From: Gallaecimonas mangrovi
GTDB taxonomy: Bacteria; Pseudomonadota; Gammaproteobacteria; Enterobacterales; Gallaecimonadaceae
Assembly: GCF_003367375.1 (NCBI RefSeq)
Contig: NZ_CP031416.1
Span: 1,247,501 to 1,311,500, forward strand
DNA: 64,000 nucleotides
Reading direction: 5' to 3'
In this document: piece after piece, positions 8,201 to 18,252 of the stretch
How the letters are laid out: every line of letters begins with the position of its first letter
Numbering within the stretch: position 1 is the first letter of the stretch
The notes under the pieces: model-generated
Database searches by the model: none
Seen by the model: the letters and a program-made list of their open reading frames with translations, nothing else
Told to the model about the DNA's origin: nothing
Position numbers and translations under genes: made by a program

Positions 8201-9970
8201 ATGCGCAGCATCTATTGCGGACAGATCCGCGAAGCACACGTCGGCCACAATGTTCAACTGGTAGGCTGGGTTCACCGCCGCCGCGATCTGGGCGGTGTGA
8301 TCTTCGTTCAGCTCCGTGACCGTGAAGGTCTGGTTCAGGTGGTTTTTGACCCGGATCTGGAAGACATTTTTGATACCGCCAATAGCCTGCGCGCGGAATT
8401 TTGTGTGCAAATCGAAGGCGTGGTACGTGCCCGCCCCGAGTCGCAAATCAACAAAGACATGGCGACCGGCGCGGTAGAAGTGCTGGGCAAAAAGCTCACC
8501 ATTATCAACAAAGCCAAACCGCTGCCCATCGCGCTGGACGACTATCAAAAGAACAGCGAAGAGTCGCGGCTGAAGTACCGTTACCTTGATCTGCGCCGCC
8601 CGGAGATGACCGAGCGTTTGATTTTCCGCGCCAAGGTTACCGGTTTTGTGCGCCGCTATCTGGAAGAGCATGGCTTTTTAGATATCGAAACGCCGATTTT
8701 AACCAAAGCCACGCCGGAAGGGGCCCGCGACTATTTAGTGCCAAGCCGCACCCACAAAGGCAAGTTCTTTGCGCTGCCACAATCGCCACAGCTGTTTAAA
8801 CAGCTATTGATGGTGGCCGGTATGGACCGCTACTACCAAATTGTGAAGTGCTTCCGCGATGAAGACTTACGGGCTGACCGTCAGCCGGAATTCACCCAGA
8901 TTGATATCGAAACCTCGTTCTTAACCGCGCCGCAAGTGCGGGAGATGACCGAAGGCCTGGTCACCAGCCTCTTTAAAGAGATGCTGGGCGTTGAGTTTGA
9001 TGCTTTCCCCACCATGACTTACCAAGAAGCGATGACCCGTTTTGGCTCTGACAAGCCAGACCTTCGTAACCCGCTTGAAATTCAAGATGTGGCTGACTTG
9101 CTGGCCCATGTGGAATTCAAGGTCTTTAATGGCCCTGCTAACGATCCCAAAGGCCGGGTGGCGGTGATTAAGGTGCCGGGTGGTGCTTCGCTTTCCCGTA
9201 AGCAGCTCGATGACTACCAAAGCTTTATCGGTGTCTACGGCGCCAAAGGCATGCCGTGGCTGAAGGTCAACGACCTTTCCAAAGGCAATGAAGGCCTGCA
9301 ATCGCCGATTTTGAAATTCCTTGACGACAAAGCCGTTGCAGGCCTGCTGGCCCGCACCGAAGCGGCTGATGGCGATATTCTGCTGTTCGGTAGCGACAGC
9401 TACAAAGTCTGTACCGATGCGTTAGGCGCGCTGCGTTTAAAACTGGGTGAAGACTTAGGCCTTACCCGCGCTGAGGAATGGGCACCGCTGTGGGTGGTGG
9501 ATTTCCCGATGTTCGAAGAAGATGACGGCCGCCTCTATGCGCTGCATCACCCCTTCACCGCGCCACTGGATGCCACTCCAGAGCAACTGGCCAGTGACCC
9601 GGTTGCCACCATTTCTAACGCCTACGACATGGTGCTAAACGGTGTTGAATTGGGCGGTGGTTCAGTGCGTATCCACGACAACACCATGCAACAAGCGGTA
9701 TTTAAACTGCTGGGTATTAGCGATGAAGAAGCCCAGGAAAAATTCGGCTTCTTGCTCGAAGCGCTGCAATACGGTGCCCCTATCCACGCAGGTCTTGCCT
9801 TTGGTTTGGACCGCCTGGTGATGCTGATGACCGGTGCCAGCTCCATTCGCGACGTGATGGCGTTCCCGAAAACCACCACCGCTGCCTGTCCGCTGACCGA
9901 AGCCCCCAGCTTTGCTAACCCGCAGGCTCTTGAAGAGCTGTCGCTGGTGGTGAAAAAAGTCGAAGAGTAA
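8201..9970 (+). CDS. aspS: Aspartyl-tRNA synthetase
   Basis: A 589-residue class II aminoacyl-tRNA synthetase that charges tRNA-Asp. An N-terminal OB-fold anticodon-binding domain (about 1-105) is followed by the catalytic domain with motif 2 [18 protein letters not shown] (about 217-234) and motif 3 [15 protein letters not shown] near the C-terminus. The bacterial GAD insertion lies between (about 290-420). Length fits the bacterial discriminating type (E. coli 590). It is first in a same-strand series aspS-yebC-ruvC-ruvA-ruvB. Confidence 0.98.
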   Translation: MRSIYCGQIREAHVGHNVQLVGWVHRRRDLGGVIFVQLRDREGLVQVVFDPDLEDIFDTANSLRAEFCVQIEGVVRARPESQINKDMATGAVEVLGKKLTIINKAKPLPIALDDYQKNSEESRLKYRYLDLRRPEMTERLIFRAKVTGFVRRYLEEHGFLDIETPILTKATPEGARDYLVPSRTHKGKFFALPQSPQLFKQLLMVAGMDRYYQIVKCFRDEDLRADRQPEFTQIDIETSFLTAPQVREMTEGLVTSLFKEMLGVEFDAFPTMTYQEAMTRFGSDKPDLRNPLEIQDVADLLAHVEFKVFNGPANDPKGRVAVIKVPGGASLSRKQLDDYQSFIGVYGAKGMPWLKVNDLSKGNEGLQSPILKFLDDKAVAGLLARTEAADGDILLFGSDSYKVCTDALGALRLKLGEDLGLTRAEEWAPLWVVDFPMFEEDDGRLYALHHPFTAPLDATPEQLASDPVATISNAYDMVLNGVELGGGSVRIHDNTMQQAVFKLLGISDEEAQEKFGFLLEALQYGAPIHAGLAFGLDRLVMLMTGASSIRDVMAFPKTTTAACPLTEAPSFANPQALEELSLVVKKVEE

Positions 9971-9985
9971 CGGCAAAGGAGCGCC

Positions 9986-10369
9986 ATGGCGGGCCACAGT
10001 AAAGAGGCCAACATTAAGCACCAGAGCGCGGCGCAAGATGGCAAACGCGGCAAGGCTTTCACCACGCTTGTTGGTGAAATGGCTACCGCGGCCCGCCAAC
10101 ACAGTGACATCGACACCAACCTCCGCCTGCGGGCGGCGGTTGGCAGCCGCCTTGGTGTCTTTGGCCCGGTCAAAGACGCACTGGACGAACAAGGTTTTGA
10201 TGCTTGTCCTGCACAAGTGACCATGGTGCCAGACACCAAAGCCGAACTTGCTCTCGACCAAGCGAAAGACCTTATGGACATGATTGACCTTGTTGAAGAT
10301 TTAGATGGCGTGCAGAAACGGTACGCCAATGCCTGCATCAGCAAAAACCTCGTGGAACAACGGCTGTGA
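9986..10369 (+). CDS. yebC: Internally deleted YebC/PmpR-family protein
   Basis: A 127-residue protein at the usual yebC position between aspS and ruvC, about half the normal length (E. coli YebC 246). The first 53 residues align with the YebC N-terminus ([24 protein letters not shown]). Residues from about 60 onward align with the last third of YebC ([35 protein letters not shown]). Roughly 110-115 middle residues, containing most of the second and third domains, are missing without loss of frame. The near-invariant Trp after MAGHSK is Glu, and the following KHRK is KHQS. An AAAGGAG ribosome site precedes the ATG, and its stop overlaps the ruvC GTG, so it is probably translated. YebC proteins regulate transcription or relieve ribosome stalling; this form may have lost or changed that role. 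Confidence 0.85.
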   Translation: MAGHSKEANIKHQSAAQDGKRGKAFTTLVGEMATAARQHSDIDTNLRLRAAVGSRLGVFGPVKDALDEQGFDACPAQVTMVPDTKAELALDQAKDLMDMIDLVEDLDGVQKRYANACISKNLVEQRL

Positions 10370-10893
10370 GCCGGGTCATTCTGGGTATTGATCCGGGTTC
10401 GCGCATTACCGGCTACGGCCTGGTTCGCCAGGTTGGTGTGCGCTTTGCCTACCTTGGCTCCGGTTGCATTCGTATCAGCGGTGATGAACTGCCTGGCCGC
10501 CTCAAGCAGGTGTTTGACGGCGTCAGTGAAATTATTCGCCAATTCCAACCCGACGAACTGGCTATTGAACAGGTCTTTATGGCCCGCAATGCCGATTCCG
10601 CATTAAAGCTCGGCCAGGCTCGGGGCGTGGCCATTGTCGCCGGGGTAAATGCCGGGTTACCGGTTGCTGAATATTCGGCGCGGCAAGTTAAACAAGCGGT
10701 GGTGGGTACCGGTGGCGCCGATAAAAGCCAGGTGGCACATATGGTGGCGCAAATGCTGAAGCTGCCCGGTACGCCCCAGGCCGATGCCGCCGATGCCCTC
10801 GCTATCGCGCTCTGCCATGGACACACCAGCACCAGCCTGACTAAGATGGCTTTGGAAAAGCACAAGCTGGTGCGTGGCCGCTTACGAAAATAA
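10366..10893 (+). CDS. ruvC: Holliday junction endonuclease RuvC
   Basis: A 175-residue resolvase that nicks Holliday junctions symmetrically with RuvAB. The RNase-H-like fold shows [14 protein letters not shown] (catalytic Asp7), [11 protein letters not shown] (catalytic Glu near 66), and the C-terminal [13 protein letters not shown] acidic cluster. It starts with GTG overlapping the yebC stop by 4 bases, indicating translational coupling. E. coli RuvC has 173 residues. Confidence 0.97.
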   Translation: MSRVILGIDPGSRITGYGLVRQVGVRFAYLGSGCIRISGDELPGRLKQVFDGVSEIIRQFQPDELAIEQVFMARNADSALKLGQARGVAIVAGVNAGLPVAEYSARQVKQAVVGTGGADKSQVAHMVAQMLKLPGTPQADAADALAIALCHGHTSTSLTKMALEKHKLVRGRLRK

Positions 10894-10902
10894 CGGATAA
10901 TT

Positions 10903-11514
10903 ATGATTGGAAGACTAACCGGACTGGTGGCCGCCAAGCAGCCCCCTGAGATCCTGATTGATGTGGCCGGCGTTGGCTATGAAGTGCAATGCTCGATGCA
11001 GTCTTGTTTTGCCGTTGGCGAAATCGGTGCCAAGGCGGTGCTGCACACTCACCTGATTGTGCGTGAAGACGCGCATTTATTGTTTGGGTTTGTCAGTAAA
11101 GAAGAGCGGGCGCTGTTTCGCCAGCTAATTAAAGCCAACGGTGTTGGCCCCAAACTGGCGCTGGCGATTTTGTCGAACATGACGGTGGGCCAGTTTGTGC
11201 AAGCGGTTCACCATAACGACATGTCGACTCTGGTGAAGTTGCCCGGCGTTGGCAAAAAAACAGCCGAGCGTTTGCTGGTGGAAATGCGCGACAAACTCAA
11301 AGACTTTGGCGAACTCGCCTCGGCACCAACCCTGGATATGGCGCCCCTTGCCGACAGCGCCGCGCCGGCCAGTTCGCCCAGGGAAGATGCCTTGGCAGCA
11401 CTTGTTGCCCTTGGCTATAAGCCCAACCAGGCCGAAACGGTGGTTAAAAAGGTGGCCAAAGACGGTATGAATTCTGAAGCCATTATCCGCGATGCCCTCA
11501 AGGCCATGCTCTGA
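10903..11514 (+). CDS. ruvA: Holliday junction DNA helicase subunit RuvA
   Basis: A 203-residue junction-binding protein that forms a tetramer and recruits RuvB. It starts MIGRLTG; an OB fold occupies about residues 1-63. Paired helix-hairpin-helix motifs follow ([13 protein letters not shown] and [16 protein letters not shown]). A flexible linker leads to the C-terminal RuvB-binding domain ([12 protein letters not shown]). It lies 9 bp after ruvC and 8 bp before ruvB. Confidence 0.97.
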   Translation: MIGRLTGLVAAKQPPEILIDVAGVGYEVQCSMQSCFAVGEIGAKAVLHTHLIVREDAHLLFGFVSKEERALFRQLIKANGVGPKLALAILSNMTVGQFVQAVHHNDMSTLVKLPGVGKKTAERLLVEMRDKLKDFGELASAPTLDMAPLADSAAPASSPREDALAALVALGYKPNQAETVVKKVAKDGMNSEAIIRDALKAML

Positions 11515-11522
11515 GATAAACC

Positions 11523-12527
11523 ATGATTGAAGCCGACCGCCTTATTACTCCCCAAGCCGACCGCGAAGACGATGTTATCGACCGCGCCATTCGCCCTAAA
11601 TCCTTGGCAGATTACCAAGGGCAGGACCATGTGCGCGCGCAGATGGAAATTTTCATCGAAGCGGCCAGGGGCAGGGAAGAAGCGCTGGACCACTTGCTTA
11701 TTTTTGGCCCGCCTGGGTTAGGTAAAACCACCCTGGCTAACATTGTGGCCAATGAAATGGGGGTGAGCATTAAAACCACCTCTGGCCCAGTACTGGAAAA
11801 GGCGGGCGACTTGGCGGCAATGCTGACCAATCTTGAGCCGCATGACGTGCTTTTTATTGATGAAATTCATCGTTTAAGCCCAGTGGTTGAAGAAATTCTT
11901 TACCCGGCCATGGAAGACTACCAACTGGATATCATGATTGGTGAAGGCCCGGCGGCCCGTTCAATAAAGCTCGACTTGCCGCCCTTTACCCTGATTGGTG
12001 CCACCACCCGCGCCGGCTCGTTAACCTCGCCCCTGCGCGACAGGTTCGGCATTGTGCAACGTTTGGAGTTTTACAAGGTCGAAGACTTGGCCACCATTGT
12101 TGGCCGTAGCGCCCAGTACCTGAATTTAACACTGGACGATAGCGGCGCGTTGGAAGTGGCGCGCCGTAGCCGTGGTACGCCACGAATTGCTAACCGCCTG
12201 CTGCGCCGGGTGCGCGACTTTGCCCAAGTAAAAGGCGACGGCAATGTCAACGCCGCGATAGCGGCTTCAGCGCTTGATATGCTCGATGTCGATAACGAAG
12301 GTTTCGACTATATGGATAAGAAGCTGTTGATGGCCATCATTGACAAGTTTCTCGGCGGCCCGGTGGGGCTTGATAACCTTGCTGCTGCCATCGGAGAGGA
12401 AAAGGACACCATCGAAGATGTGCTCGAACCCTTTTTGATCCAACAAGGCTTTTTGCAGCGTACCCCGCGGGGGCGTATTGCCACAGACAGGGCCTACCGC
12501 CATTTTGGCCTGAGCCGTGATGAATAA
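11523..12527 (+). CDS. ruvB: Holliday junction branch-migration ATPase RuvB
   Basis: A 334-residue AAA+ motor that drives branch migration with RuvA. Walker A is [14 protein letters not shown] (about residues 62-75), Walker B is LFIDEIHRL (about 113-121), sensor 1 lies in [10 protein letters not shown], and the arginine finger region is PLRDRFGI. A winged-helix C-terminus includes [12 protein letters not shown]. Length matches E. coli RuvB (336). Confidence 0.98.
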   Translation: MIEADRLITPQADREDDVIDRAIRPKSLADYQGQDHVRAQMEIFIEAARGREEALDHLLIFGPPGLGKTTLANIVANEMGVSIKTTSGPVLEKAGDLAAMLTNLEPHDVLFIDEIHRLSPVVEEILYPAMEDYQLDIMIGEGPAARSIKLDLPPFTLIGATTRAGSLTSPLRDRFGIVQRLEFYKVEDLATIVGRSAQYLNLTLDDSGALEVARRSRGTPRIANRLLRRVRDFAQVKGDGNVNAAIAASALDMLDVDNEGFDYMDKKLLMAIIDKFLGGPVGLDNLAAAIGEEKDTIEDVLEPFLIQQGFLQRTPRGRIATDRAYRHFGLSRDE

Positions 12528-12550
12528 CCGTTATCTTGTTTGGGATCTTT

Positions 12551-14302
12551 GTGACCACGCTTTCGCCTTTACGACGAGTTTACTTGCTTATTGCGCTGCT
12601 GCTGGGTGGCTACAGCGCTTCTTTGTGGGCGGCCTCTGCGCCCAAAAATGTTGAATTTGATGTCTCGGGCCTGGATGGCGAGCTGCAAAACAATGTCGAG
12701 ATTTACCTAGCGCAACTGCCGCCCATTAAGGCTGACCGTGTTGGCCGTTACCGTAAAGACATTACCGCAGAGGTACAAAAGGCGCTGCAAGCCCTTGGCT
12801 ATTATCAGCCCGATATTCAATTTGGCGCCCTCGATGGCAGCACCCAGCCGCTCACCATTAAGGCCGGCACGCCTGTGCGGTTTCGCCATATTACGGTTGC
12901 CGTCAGTGGCGATGCCGAAAAAGACCCGGTTTTCCAAGAGCTGCTCAATAACCTGCCGATAAAAGAAGGTGGCGTGCTGCGCCATGACCGCTATGAAAAC
13001 GCCAAAAGCCGTATGCAAAGTCTGGCGTTGCAGCGCGGCTACTTTGATGCGCAGTTTAAAAAAGCCGAAGTGAAGGTGTACCCCGAAGCCCATGCTGCCG
13101 ATGTCAACATCGATTTTGCCAGTGGCGTGCGCTACCGCTACGGTAAGCTCAGCATTGATACCGACCGCAAGGTTGGCACCTTGCTCGATAAAATACTGAC
13201 CTTAAAAGAAGGCGACCCTTACCAGGCGTCACAAGTTACCGACGTTAGCCGCACCGTTTCTTCCACCAAGTACTTTCGCAGTGTCGAGCTTATCCCGCGT
13301 ATTGATAAAGCCGATGCCGAGCACCGCATTCCCTTAACCTTAAGGCTGCGCGCTAAGTCAGATAACCAGGTGGAGTTGGGGGTAGGGGCCTCGTCTGACG
13401 AAGGGCCAAGGGCGTCGCTTTCCTGGACTAAGCCATTTTTGAACAAAGCCGGGCACAGTTTTACCACTGATTTTACGGTGTCGGCACCGCGCCAAGAAGC
13501 CACCTTTGAGTACCGTATTCCTCGGGCCGATCCCTTAAATCAGTTCTACAGCTTTCAGGGTGGTTATCAGTATTTGGACCAAGAAGATACGCTAAGTCAG
13601 CAACTTACCTTTGCACTTCATAAATGGGATAAGAAAACGAATGACTGGAGTCGGGATCTATTTATCCGTACTCTGTATGAATCTTACACCCAGGCTGACC
13701 AGCAGGATGATGTGTTTCTGGTGATCCCCGGCGTTGCTTACAATCGCACCCGCACCAAAGGCGGCGTTAACCTCACCTGGGGTGACAGCGAACAAATTAC
13801 CCTTGAAGGTTCTGACCAGGCATTGGTCTCTGATACCCGTTTTGTGCGGGTGTGGGGGCGCACCAAATGGTTAAGAACGGTGGGGGAAAATGGCCGTATT
13901 ATTGCCCGCGCCGAACAAGGCCTAACCTGGGTTGATAACATTGACGACCTGCCGCCATCGTTACGTTTTTTCACCGGTGGTGACCAAACCGTGCGCGGCT
14001 TTGGTTACAAAACCATTGCCCCTCGCAACAGCGAAGGCGAGTTGGTGGGGGGCAAATACACCACGGCACTGAGCCTGGAATATGACCATCGCATTGCCGA
14101 AAAATGGCGGCTGGCGGGGTTTGTTGATACCGGTACCGCCACCAACAGCTATGCCGGTGGCTTTTCACAATGGAAAATCGGTACCGGCTTTGGGGTGAAG
14201 TGGATGACGCCTATTGGCCCCATCACCATTGATTTAGCGTTTGGGGTGAGTGAAACCCACGTGCCTTGGCGTATTCATTTCACCATGGGGCCCGAAATCT
14301 GA
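12551..14302 (+). CDS. tamA: Autotransporter/translocation assembly outer-membrane protein TamA
   Basis: An Omp85-family outer-membrane protein of about 583 residues that works with TamB. A signal peptide (about 1-27, ending in SLWA) is followed by three POTRA domains (about 30-260) and a C-terminal beta barrel containing GGDQTVRGFGYKTIAP, the conserved barrel/loop-6 element. The GTG at 12551 is chosen because the signal peptide then begins normally; an in-frame TTG lies at 12536. Neither start has a strong ribosome site. Its stop overlaps the tamB start (TGATG), the usual pairing. Confidence 0.93.
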   Translation: MTTLSPLRRVYLLIALLLGGYSASLWAASAPKNVEFDVSGLDGELQNNVEIYLAQLPPIKADRVGRYRKDITAEVQKALQALGYYQPDIQFGALDGSTQPLTIKAGTPVRFRHITVAVSGDAEKDPVFQELLNNLPIKEGGVLRHDRYENAKSRMQSLALQRGYFDAQFKKAEVKVYPEAHAADVNIDFASGVRYRYGKLSIDTDRKVGTLLDKILTLKEGDPYQASQVTDVSRTVSSTKYFRSVELIPRIDKADAEHRIPLTLRLRAKSDNQVELGVGASSDEGPRASLSWTKPFLNKAGHSFTTDFTVSAPRQEATFEYRIPRADPLNQFYSFQGGYQYLDQEDTLSQQLTFALHKWDKKTNDWSRDLFIRTLYESYTQADQQDDVFLVIPGVAYNRTRTKGGVNLTWGDSEQITLEGSDQALVSDTRFVRVWGRTKWLRTVGENGRIIARAEQGLTWVDNIDDLPPSLRFFTGGDQTVRGFGYKTIAPRNSEGELVGGKYTTALSLEYDHRIAEKWRLAGFVDTGTATNSYAGGFSQWKIGTGFGVKWMTPIGPITIDLAFGVSETHVPWRIHFTMGPEI

Positions 14303-17300
14303 TGCGTTGGTTGAAGTGGGCGTCATGGACCTTCCTGACTTTGATTGTTTTGCTGGTGCTGATCCCAGCAAGCCTGGTGCTGACCGACACCGGTAACAAG
14401 TGGCTTTGGCACCAAGCAACCCATTATGTGGCAGGGCTGTCCGGCACCCTTGATAGCGGTAACGTCGTTGATGGCTGGCACTTTTCTCGTTTTGGCTGGC
14501 ATAGCGGCGGTGTTGATGTCGATATTAAAGACTTGGCACTGCATGTCACCGCGCCAGCCCTTGTCCACGGCAAGGTGCATGTGCAGTCGTTGTCGGCCTC
14601 TATGGTCAAGGTCAAAGTAACCAGCAGCCAAGACAGCAGCCAAGCTGCTACCGACAGTTCACCGGCTGGTGATTTTACGTTGCCGGTTACCGCTGAAGTG
14701 GATGACATGGATATTTCCAATATCGATGTCTTGGTCGATGGCACCCATATTGCTGCCGGACACTTTGGTATGGAGGGGCTCTGGAATAAACAAGGGCTCG
14801 ATATCAACGGTATTGCCGTTGATGGGCTCGCCATCACCGTACCTGCAAGTGCGCCTGCGGCTACAACGCAAACGCCGGCCGCCAAAACCGCTGCGGCCAT
14901 TAGCCTGCCCACTGTGTCGCTGCCGTTTGCGGTGGACTTAGAAAGCCTGGTGCTGGAAAACAGCCGCTTTGATATTGCCGGCCAAAAGCAGGCGCTGGCG
15001 TTGGTGACACTGGATGCGCAAATGCAAGGCAGCCAAGTCACCATTAACAAACTGGAAGTTGACCACCAACTGGCCTCGGTTACCGGGAGCGGTAAAGTTA
15101 CCTTAAGCGGTAAGTACCCACTGTCGTTAAAGGTGGTGGCAACCTTGAAAAAGGCGCTGATGGACGGGCAGCTAAATGGTGAAAATCTCAGCCTTAATGC
15201 AAATGGTTCGGTGGCCAATTTAGCCTTTAACATCAAAGGTAAAGGCCCGGTTGCGGCCAGTCTTGAGGGGGCATTGCAACCGCTCGAACCCACCTTGCCT
15301 TTTGATGTGGTACTGGATTGGCCCCAATTAGGCTGGCCGTTACAACAGCCGCAATATCAATTACAAACCGGCACCCTGACCGCCAAGGGCAGCTTAAACC
15401 AGTATCAGCTGGCGCTGCATACCCAAGGCCAAGGCCCGCAGATCCCCCCAACAACCATCGATTTAAACGCCAGCGGCGACAGCCATCAGCTCAGCATTAG
15501 CCAGCTAAGCCTGGCCATGGAAAAGGGCAAAGCCTTAGTTAATGGCCAACTCAACTGGCAACAGGGGCTGGTGTGGAATGGCACTCTAAACCTTGACAAC
15601 TTTGACCCCGGTTTTTGGGCGCCGCAGCTAAAAGGCGCTGTCTCTGGGCAACTGCCTAGCCGTTTTGCGCTCAATGGCGAAAAATGGCAACTGACTGCCA
15701 GGCCTGATTTAAAGGGCACTTTGGCCAATCAGTCGCTGGCGGTAACGGGCGCGGTGGCGCTTAATCAGGCGCTACATGGCAATGTTGATTTACAGGTAAA
15801 AAACGGCGACAACAGCCTGAGTGCCAAAGGTAGCCTTAGCCAGCAGTTAGCCATTAAAGGCAAGCTTTTGGCCAACAACCTTGGCCTTTATGGCGTTGGC
15901 GTGCAAGGTGCGCTGCAAGGTCAGTGGGCACTTACCGGCACCGTTGATAAGCCGCATGTAACATTGGCGCTCAGTAGCCAAGGGGTTAGCTATCAGGATA
16001 TTCAAACCCAAGGCTTGAGTGTTGATGCGGATGCCACTTTAACGGCCAATCCAGAAGGCAAGGTGAGCGTTAAATTGGCGCACCTAAACCAGGGGGATAT
16101 CAGCGTTAATGACTTGGCTGTCAATGCCAGCGGTAGCGCTGCAGATCACAAGCTTACCCTAGCGTTTAAAGGCGACCCAGTTGGCGGCTCGTTGCGGTTA
16201 ACCGGCCATCTTAACGGCGAAAATTGGCAAGGTGAGTTGGCAAAGGCCGAGTTTACAACACCGCTTAAAAACTGGCAGTTACAAAAGGCGGTGCGGCTTG
16301 GCTTTAAGCAACAAACCTTTACTGCCAGTGCCCATTGCTGGACCTCACAGCCTGCGTCTTTATGTATCGATGCCATTAACGCTAATGCCAAGGGTGGCTC
16401 TGCCGGGCTGCATTTAAAGGACTTGAACCTGGCCAGGTTGCAGCCATTTTTGCCGGATAACTTTCACTGGCAGGCGGTATTATCCGGTGACGCCACCGCC
16501 AGTTGGCAAGGCACCAAACCGCAGCTCAAAGCGCATTTTCAAACCACGGCTGGCCAGTTTGTCTCTGGCAAAGAAGACGTCGGCTATCAGGCGCTAACCC
16601 TTAGCGCCCAGCTTGATGACAAGGCGCTTACCAGCAACCTTAACTTCCGCTCAGATGCCTTAGGCACCCTTAACCTCGATGCCAAGGTGACTGATCCCCA
16701 GCAAAGCCGCACCCTTTCTGGCAACCTTGCCATTAAGCATTTCACCTTGGGTTGGTTGGCACCGCTTATCCCTGAGGTTTACAGCCTGACCGGCGAGATC
16801 AATGGCGAGGGCCGCTTGGCCGGCTCTCTGAATCAGCCGCTTTTCTACGGTAAGTTGGCGCTGACCGGTGGCGGCGTGAATACCAATTCCGACATGGTCA
16901 CCATCAGCGATTTTAATACCGCCTTGGATATTAAAGGCACGGCGGCAGAGCTTAGCGGCTCTGCCAAGCTGGGCAAAGGCGACTTAAAGCTGTCTGGCAA
17001 TATGGATTGGACCAAGATGCCGATAAGCGGCGAGATTAACGTTAAGGGTAACAACCTTGAAGCGGGCTACCCCGGCTACGGCGATTTAAAAGTGAGCCCG
17101 GATTTAACCCTAGCGCTCGGTAAAGAAACCCGTCTGGAGGGGCAAGTTGAGGTGCCTTGGGCACGCATTAAGGTGAAAGAACTTCCCAAAAGTGCGGTCA
17201 GTACGTCCAAAGATGTGGTGGTCATTACCAGCAACCCTGATCTTAAACCGCAGCAGGCCAGCGCACCTTTTGCTATGCATGTTGGCGTGAAGCTGGGCAA

Positions 17301-17988
17301 AGACGTGCGGCTAGAAGCCATGGGTCTTAAAACCCGCCTGGAAGGCGGCTTAATGATTAACCAAGACCCCAACAAGGCCATGCGCGGCAATGGCGAGATT
17401 AAGCTGGTGGACGGCATCTACAAGGCATACGGTCAAAACCTGGTGATTAACACCGGGTCGATTTTGTTTAATGGTGCCCTCGATAGCCCAAACCTCAATA
17501 TTGAGGCCATTCGCAATAAAAACACCTTAAGCGATAGCTCCATCACGGTGGGCGTTAAGGTTACCGGCGATGCCGCCAATCCCAAGGTCGAGCTTTATTC
17601 CGACCCGGATATGCAGCAAAGCGAGCAGCTTTCGTATTTACTTCGCGGCAAAGGCCTCGATAGCACCGAAGGCACCAGTGGTAACGCGGTGATGCAGGCG
17701 ATGTTGCTGTCGGCCGGTATCAACCAGTTTGGTGGCGCCGTTACCGGGGTGGCTGAAACCTTAGGGTTGTCTGATGTTGCCATCGACACCTCCAGCACCA
17801 CTGACGGCGGCACCCAGGTGGCGATTTCCGGTTACTTGGCCCCGGGCTTACAGCTTGAATACGGGGTAGGGGTCTTTAACTCGGTAGGGCAAGTGAAACT
17901 TCGCTATGAATTGCTGCCGCGCTTATATCTGCAAGCGGTTAATGGCGTTAACCAAGCATTGGATCTGTTCTACAAGTTTGAGTTCTGA
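14302..17988 (+). CDS. tamB: Translocation and assembly module protein TamB
   Basis: A 1228-residue AsmA-like envelope protein. One N-terminal membrane anchor (about residues 8-28, FLTLIVLLVLIPASLVL) is followed by a very long periplasmic beta-helical groove and the conserved TamB/DUF490 C-terminal domain (about 890-1228), ending in DLFYKFEF. TamB bridges inner and outer membranes, working with TamA in insertion of some outer-membrane proteins and in phospholipid transport. The ATG overlaps the tamA stop; an upstream in-frame ATG at 14266 lies inside tamA and is rejected. Length is close to E. coli TamB (1259). Confidence 0.95.
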   Translation: MRWLKWASWTFLTLIVLLVLIPASLVLTDTGNKWLWHQATHYVAGLSGTLDSGNVVDGWHFSRFGWHSGGVDVDIKDLALHVTAPALVHGKVHVQSLSASMVKVKVTSSQDSSQAATDSSPAGDFTLPVTAEVDDMDISNIDVLVDGTHIAAGHFGMEGLWNKQGLDINGIAVDGLAITVPASAPAATTQTPAAKTAAAISLPTVSLPFAVDLESLVLENSRFDIAGQKQALALVTLDAQMQGSQVTINKLEVDHQLASVTGSGKVTLSGKYPLSLKVVATLKKALMDGQLNGENLSLNANGSVANLAFNIKGKGPVAASLEGALQPLEPTLPFDVVLDWPQLGWPLQQPQYQLQTGTLTAKGSLNQYQLALHTQGQGPQIPPTTIDLNASGDSHQLSISQLSLAMEKGKALVNGQLNWQQGLVWNGTLNLDNFDPGFWAPQLKGAVSGQLPSRFALNGEKWQLTARPDLKGTLANQSLAVTGAVALNQALHGNVDLQVKNGDNSLSAKGSLSQQLAIKGKLLANNLGLYGVGVQGALQGQWALTGTVDKPHVTLALSSQGVSYQDIQTQGLSVDADATLTANPEGKVSVKLAHLNQGDISVNDLAVNASGSAADHKLTLAFKGDPVGGSLRLTGHLNGENWQGELAKAEFTTPLKNWQLQKAVRLGFKQQTFTASAHCWTSQPASLCIDAINANAKGGSAGLHLKDLNLARLQPFLPDNFHWQAVLSGDATASWQGTKPQLKAHFQTTAGQFVSGKEDVGYQALTLSAQLDDKALTSNLNFRSDALGTLNLDAKVTDPQQSRTLSGNLAIKHFTLGWLAPLIPEVYSLTGEINGEGRLAGSLNQPLFYGKLALTGGGVNTNSDMVTISDFNTALDIKGTAAELSGSAKLGKGDLKLSGNMDWTKMPISGEINVKGNNLEAGYPGYGDLKVSPDLTLALGKETRLEGQVEVPWARIKVKELPKSAVSTSKDVVVITSNPDLKPQQASAPFAMHVGVKLGKDVRLEAMGLKTRLEGGLMINQDPNKAMRGNGEIKLVDGIYKAYGQNLVINTGSILFNGALDSPNLNIEAIRNKNTLSDSSITVGVKVTGDAANPKVELYSDPDMQQSEQLSYLLRGKGLDSTEGTSGNAVMQAMLLSAGINQFGGAVTGVAETLGLSDVAIDTSSTTDGGTQVAISGYLAPGLQLEYGVGVFNSVGQVKLRYELLPRLYLQAVNGVNQALDLFYKFEF

Positions 17989-18007
17989 GCCCAAGGGCGC
18001 TGGTGGC

Positions 18008-18036
18008 AAAAAAAAGCCCGAGACAAGGTCTCGGGC
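18008..18036 (-). terminator. Orphan intrinsic terminator, minus orientation
   Basis: A perfect 9-bp stem (GCCCGAGAC/GTCTCGGGC, loop AAG) has eight A residues on its left and no T run on its right. It therefore reads as an intrinsic terminator for leftward transcription, pointing at the 3' end of tamB. No minus-strand protein gene lies to its right, so it may end an unannotated small RNA or block antisense transcription into tamB. Confidence 0.6.
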
Positions 18037-18060
18037 AGAACAACCACATTGAAGGAAGGA

Positions 18061-18252
18061 ATGTCCAGGGAAGAACAACGTCGATATTGCCAGTGGGCAA
18101 TAGCTAATCAATCACACTACCAAAAACAAGATGTCGGACAGCCAGTGTGGCACCCAAAGTCCGTGGTGCCGCCGTCCGACGCTGCGCATTATGCTGATGC
18201 GGTTTCGCCCTCTCAACCGAGAAAAATTGTGGTTATTAATAAAAAAAACTAA
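18061..18252 (+). CDS. Possible small hypothetical protein after tamB
   Basis: A 63-codon frame starts with ATG directly after an AAGGAAGGA ribosome-site-like stretch. The product starts MSREEQRRYCQWAIANQ, is hydrophilic, has one Cys, Pro-rich middle and IVVINKKN end, with no signal peptide or membrane segment. No family is recognised. It is in the gap between tamB and a peptidase gene and overlaps a strong hairpin (18133-18180). It could equally be a chance frame in a structured RNA region. Confidence 0.3.
   Translation: MSREEQRRYCQWAIANQSHYQKQDVGQPVWHPKSVVPPSDAAHYADAVSPSQPRKIVVINKKN
18133..18180. repeat. 48-bp two-part inverted repeat (strong hairpin)
   Basis: GTCGGAC (18133-18139) pairs with GTCCGAC (18174-18180). 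Inside it, GGCACC (18149-18154) pairs with GGTGCC (18165-18170). The arms are separated by an asymmetric internal loop of nine and three bases. Either strand would fold strongly if transcribed. It lies 97 bp to the right of the orphan minus-strand terminator. Confidence 0.55.

Noticed and set aside
10366-10369. Frameshift between the yebC and ruvC genes
   Set aside because: The 4-base overlap is normal coupling, and ruvC is complete from its GTG.
9622-10548. A 308-codon minus-strand frame across the end of aspS, yebC and start of ruvC
   Set aside because: It is a shadow of three plus-strand genes that have clear families, Ser/Arg-rich as antisense frames of GC-rich genes usually are.
14424-15293. 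A 289-codon minus-strand frame within tamB
   Set aside because: Ser/Leu/Pro-rich antisense shadow of tamB, with no start signal.
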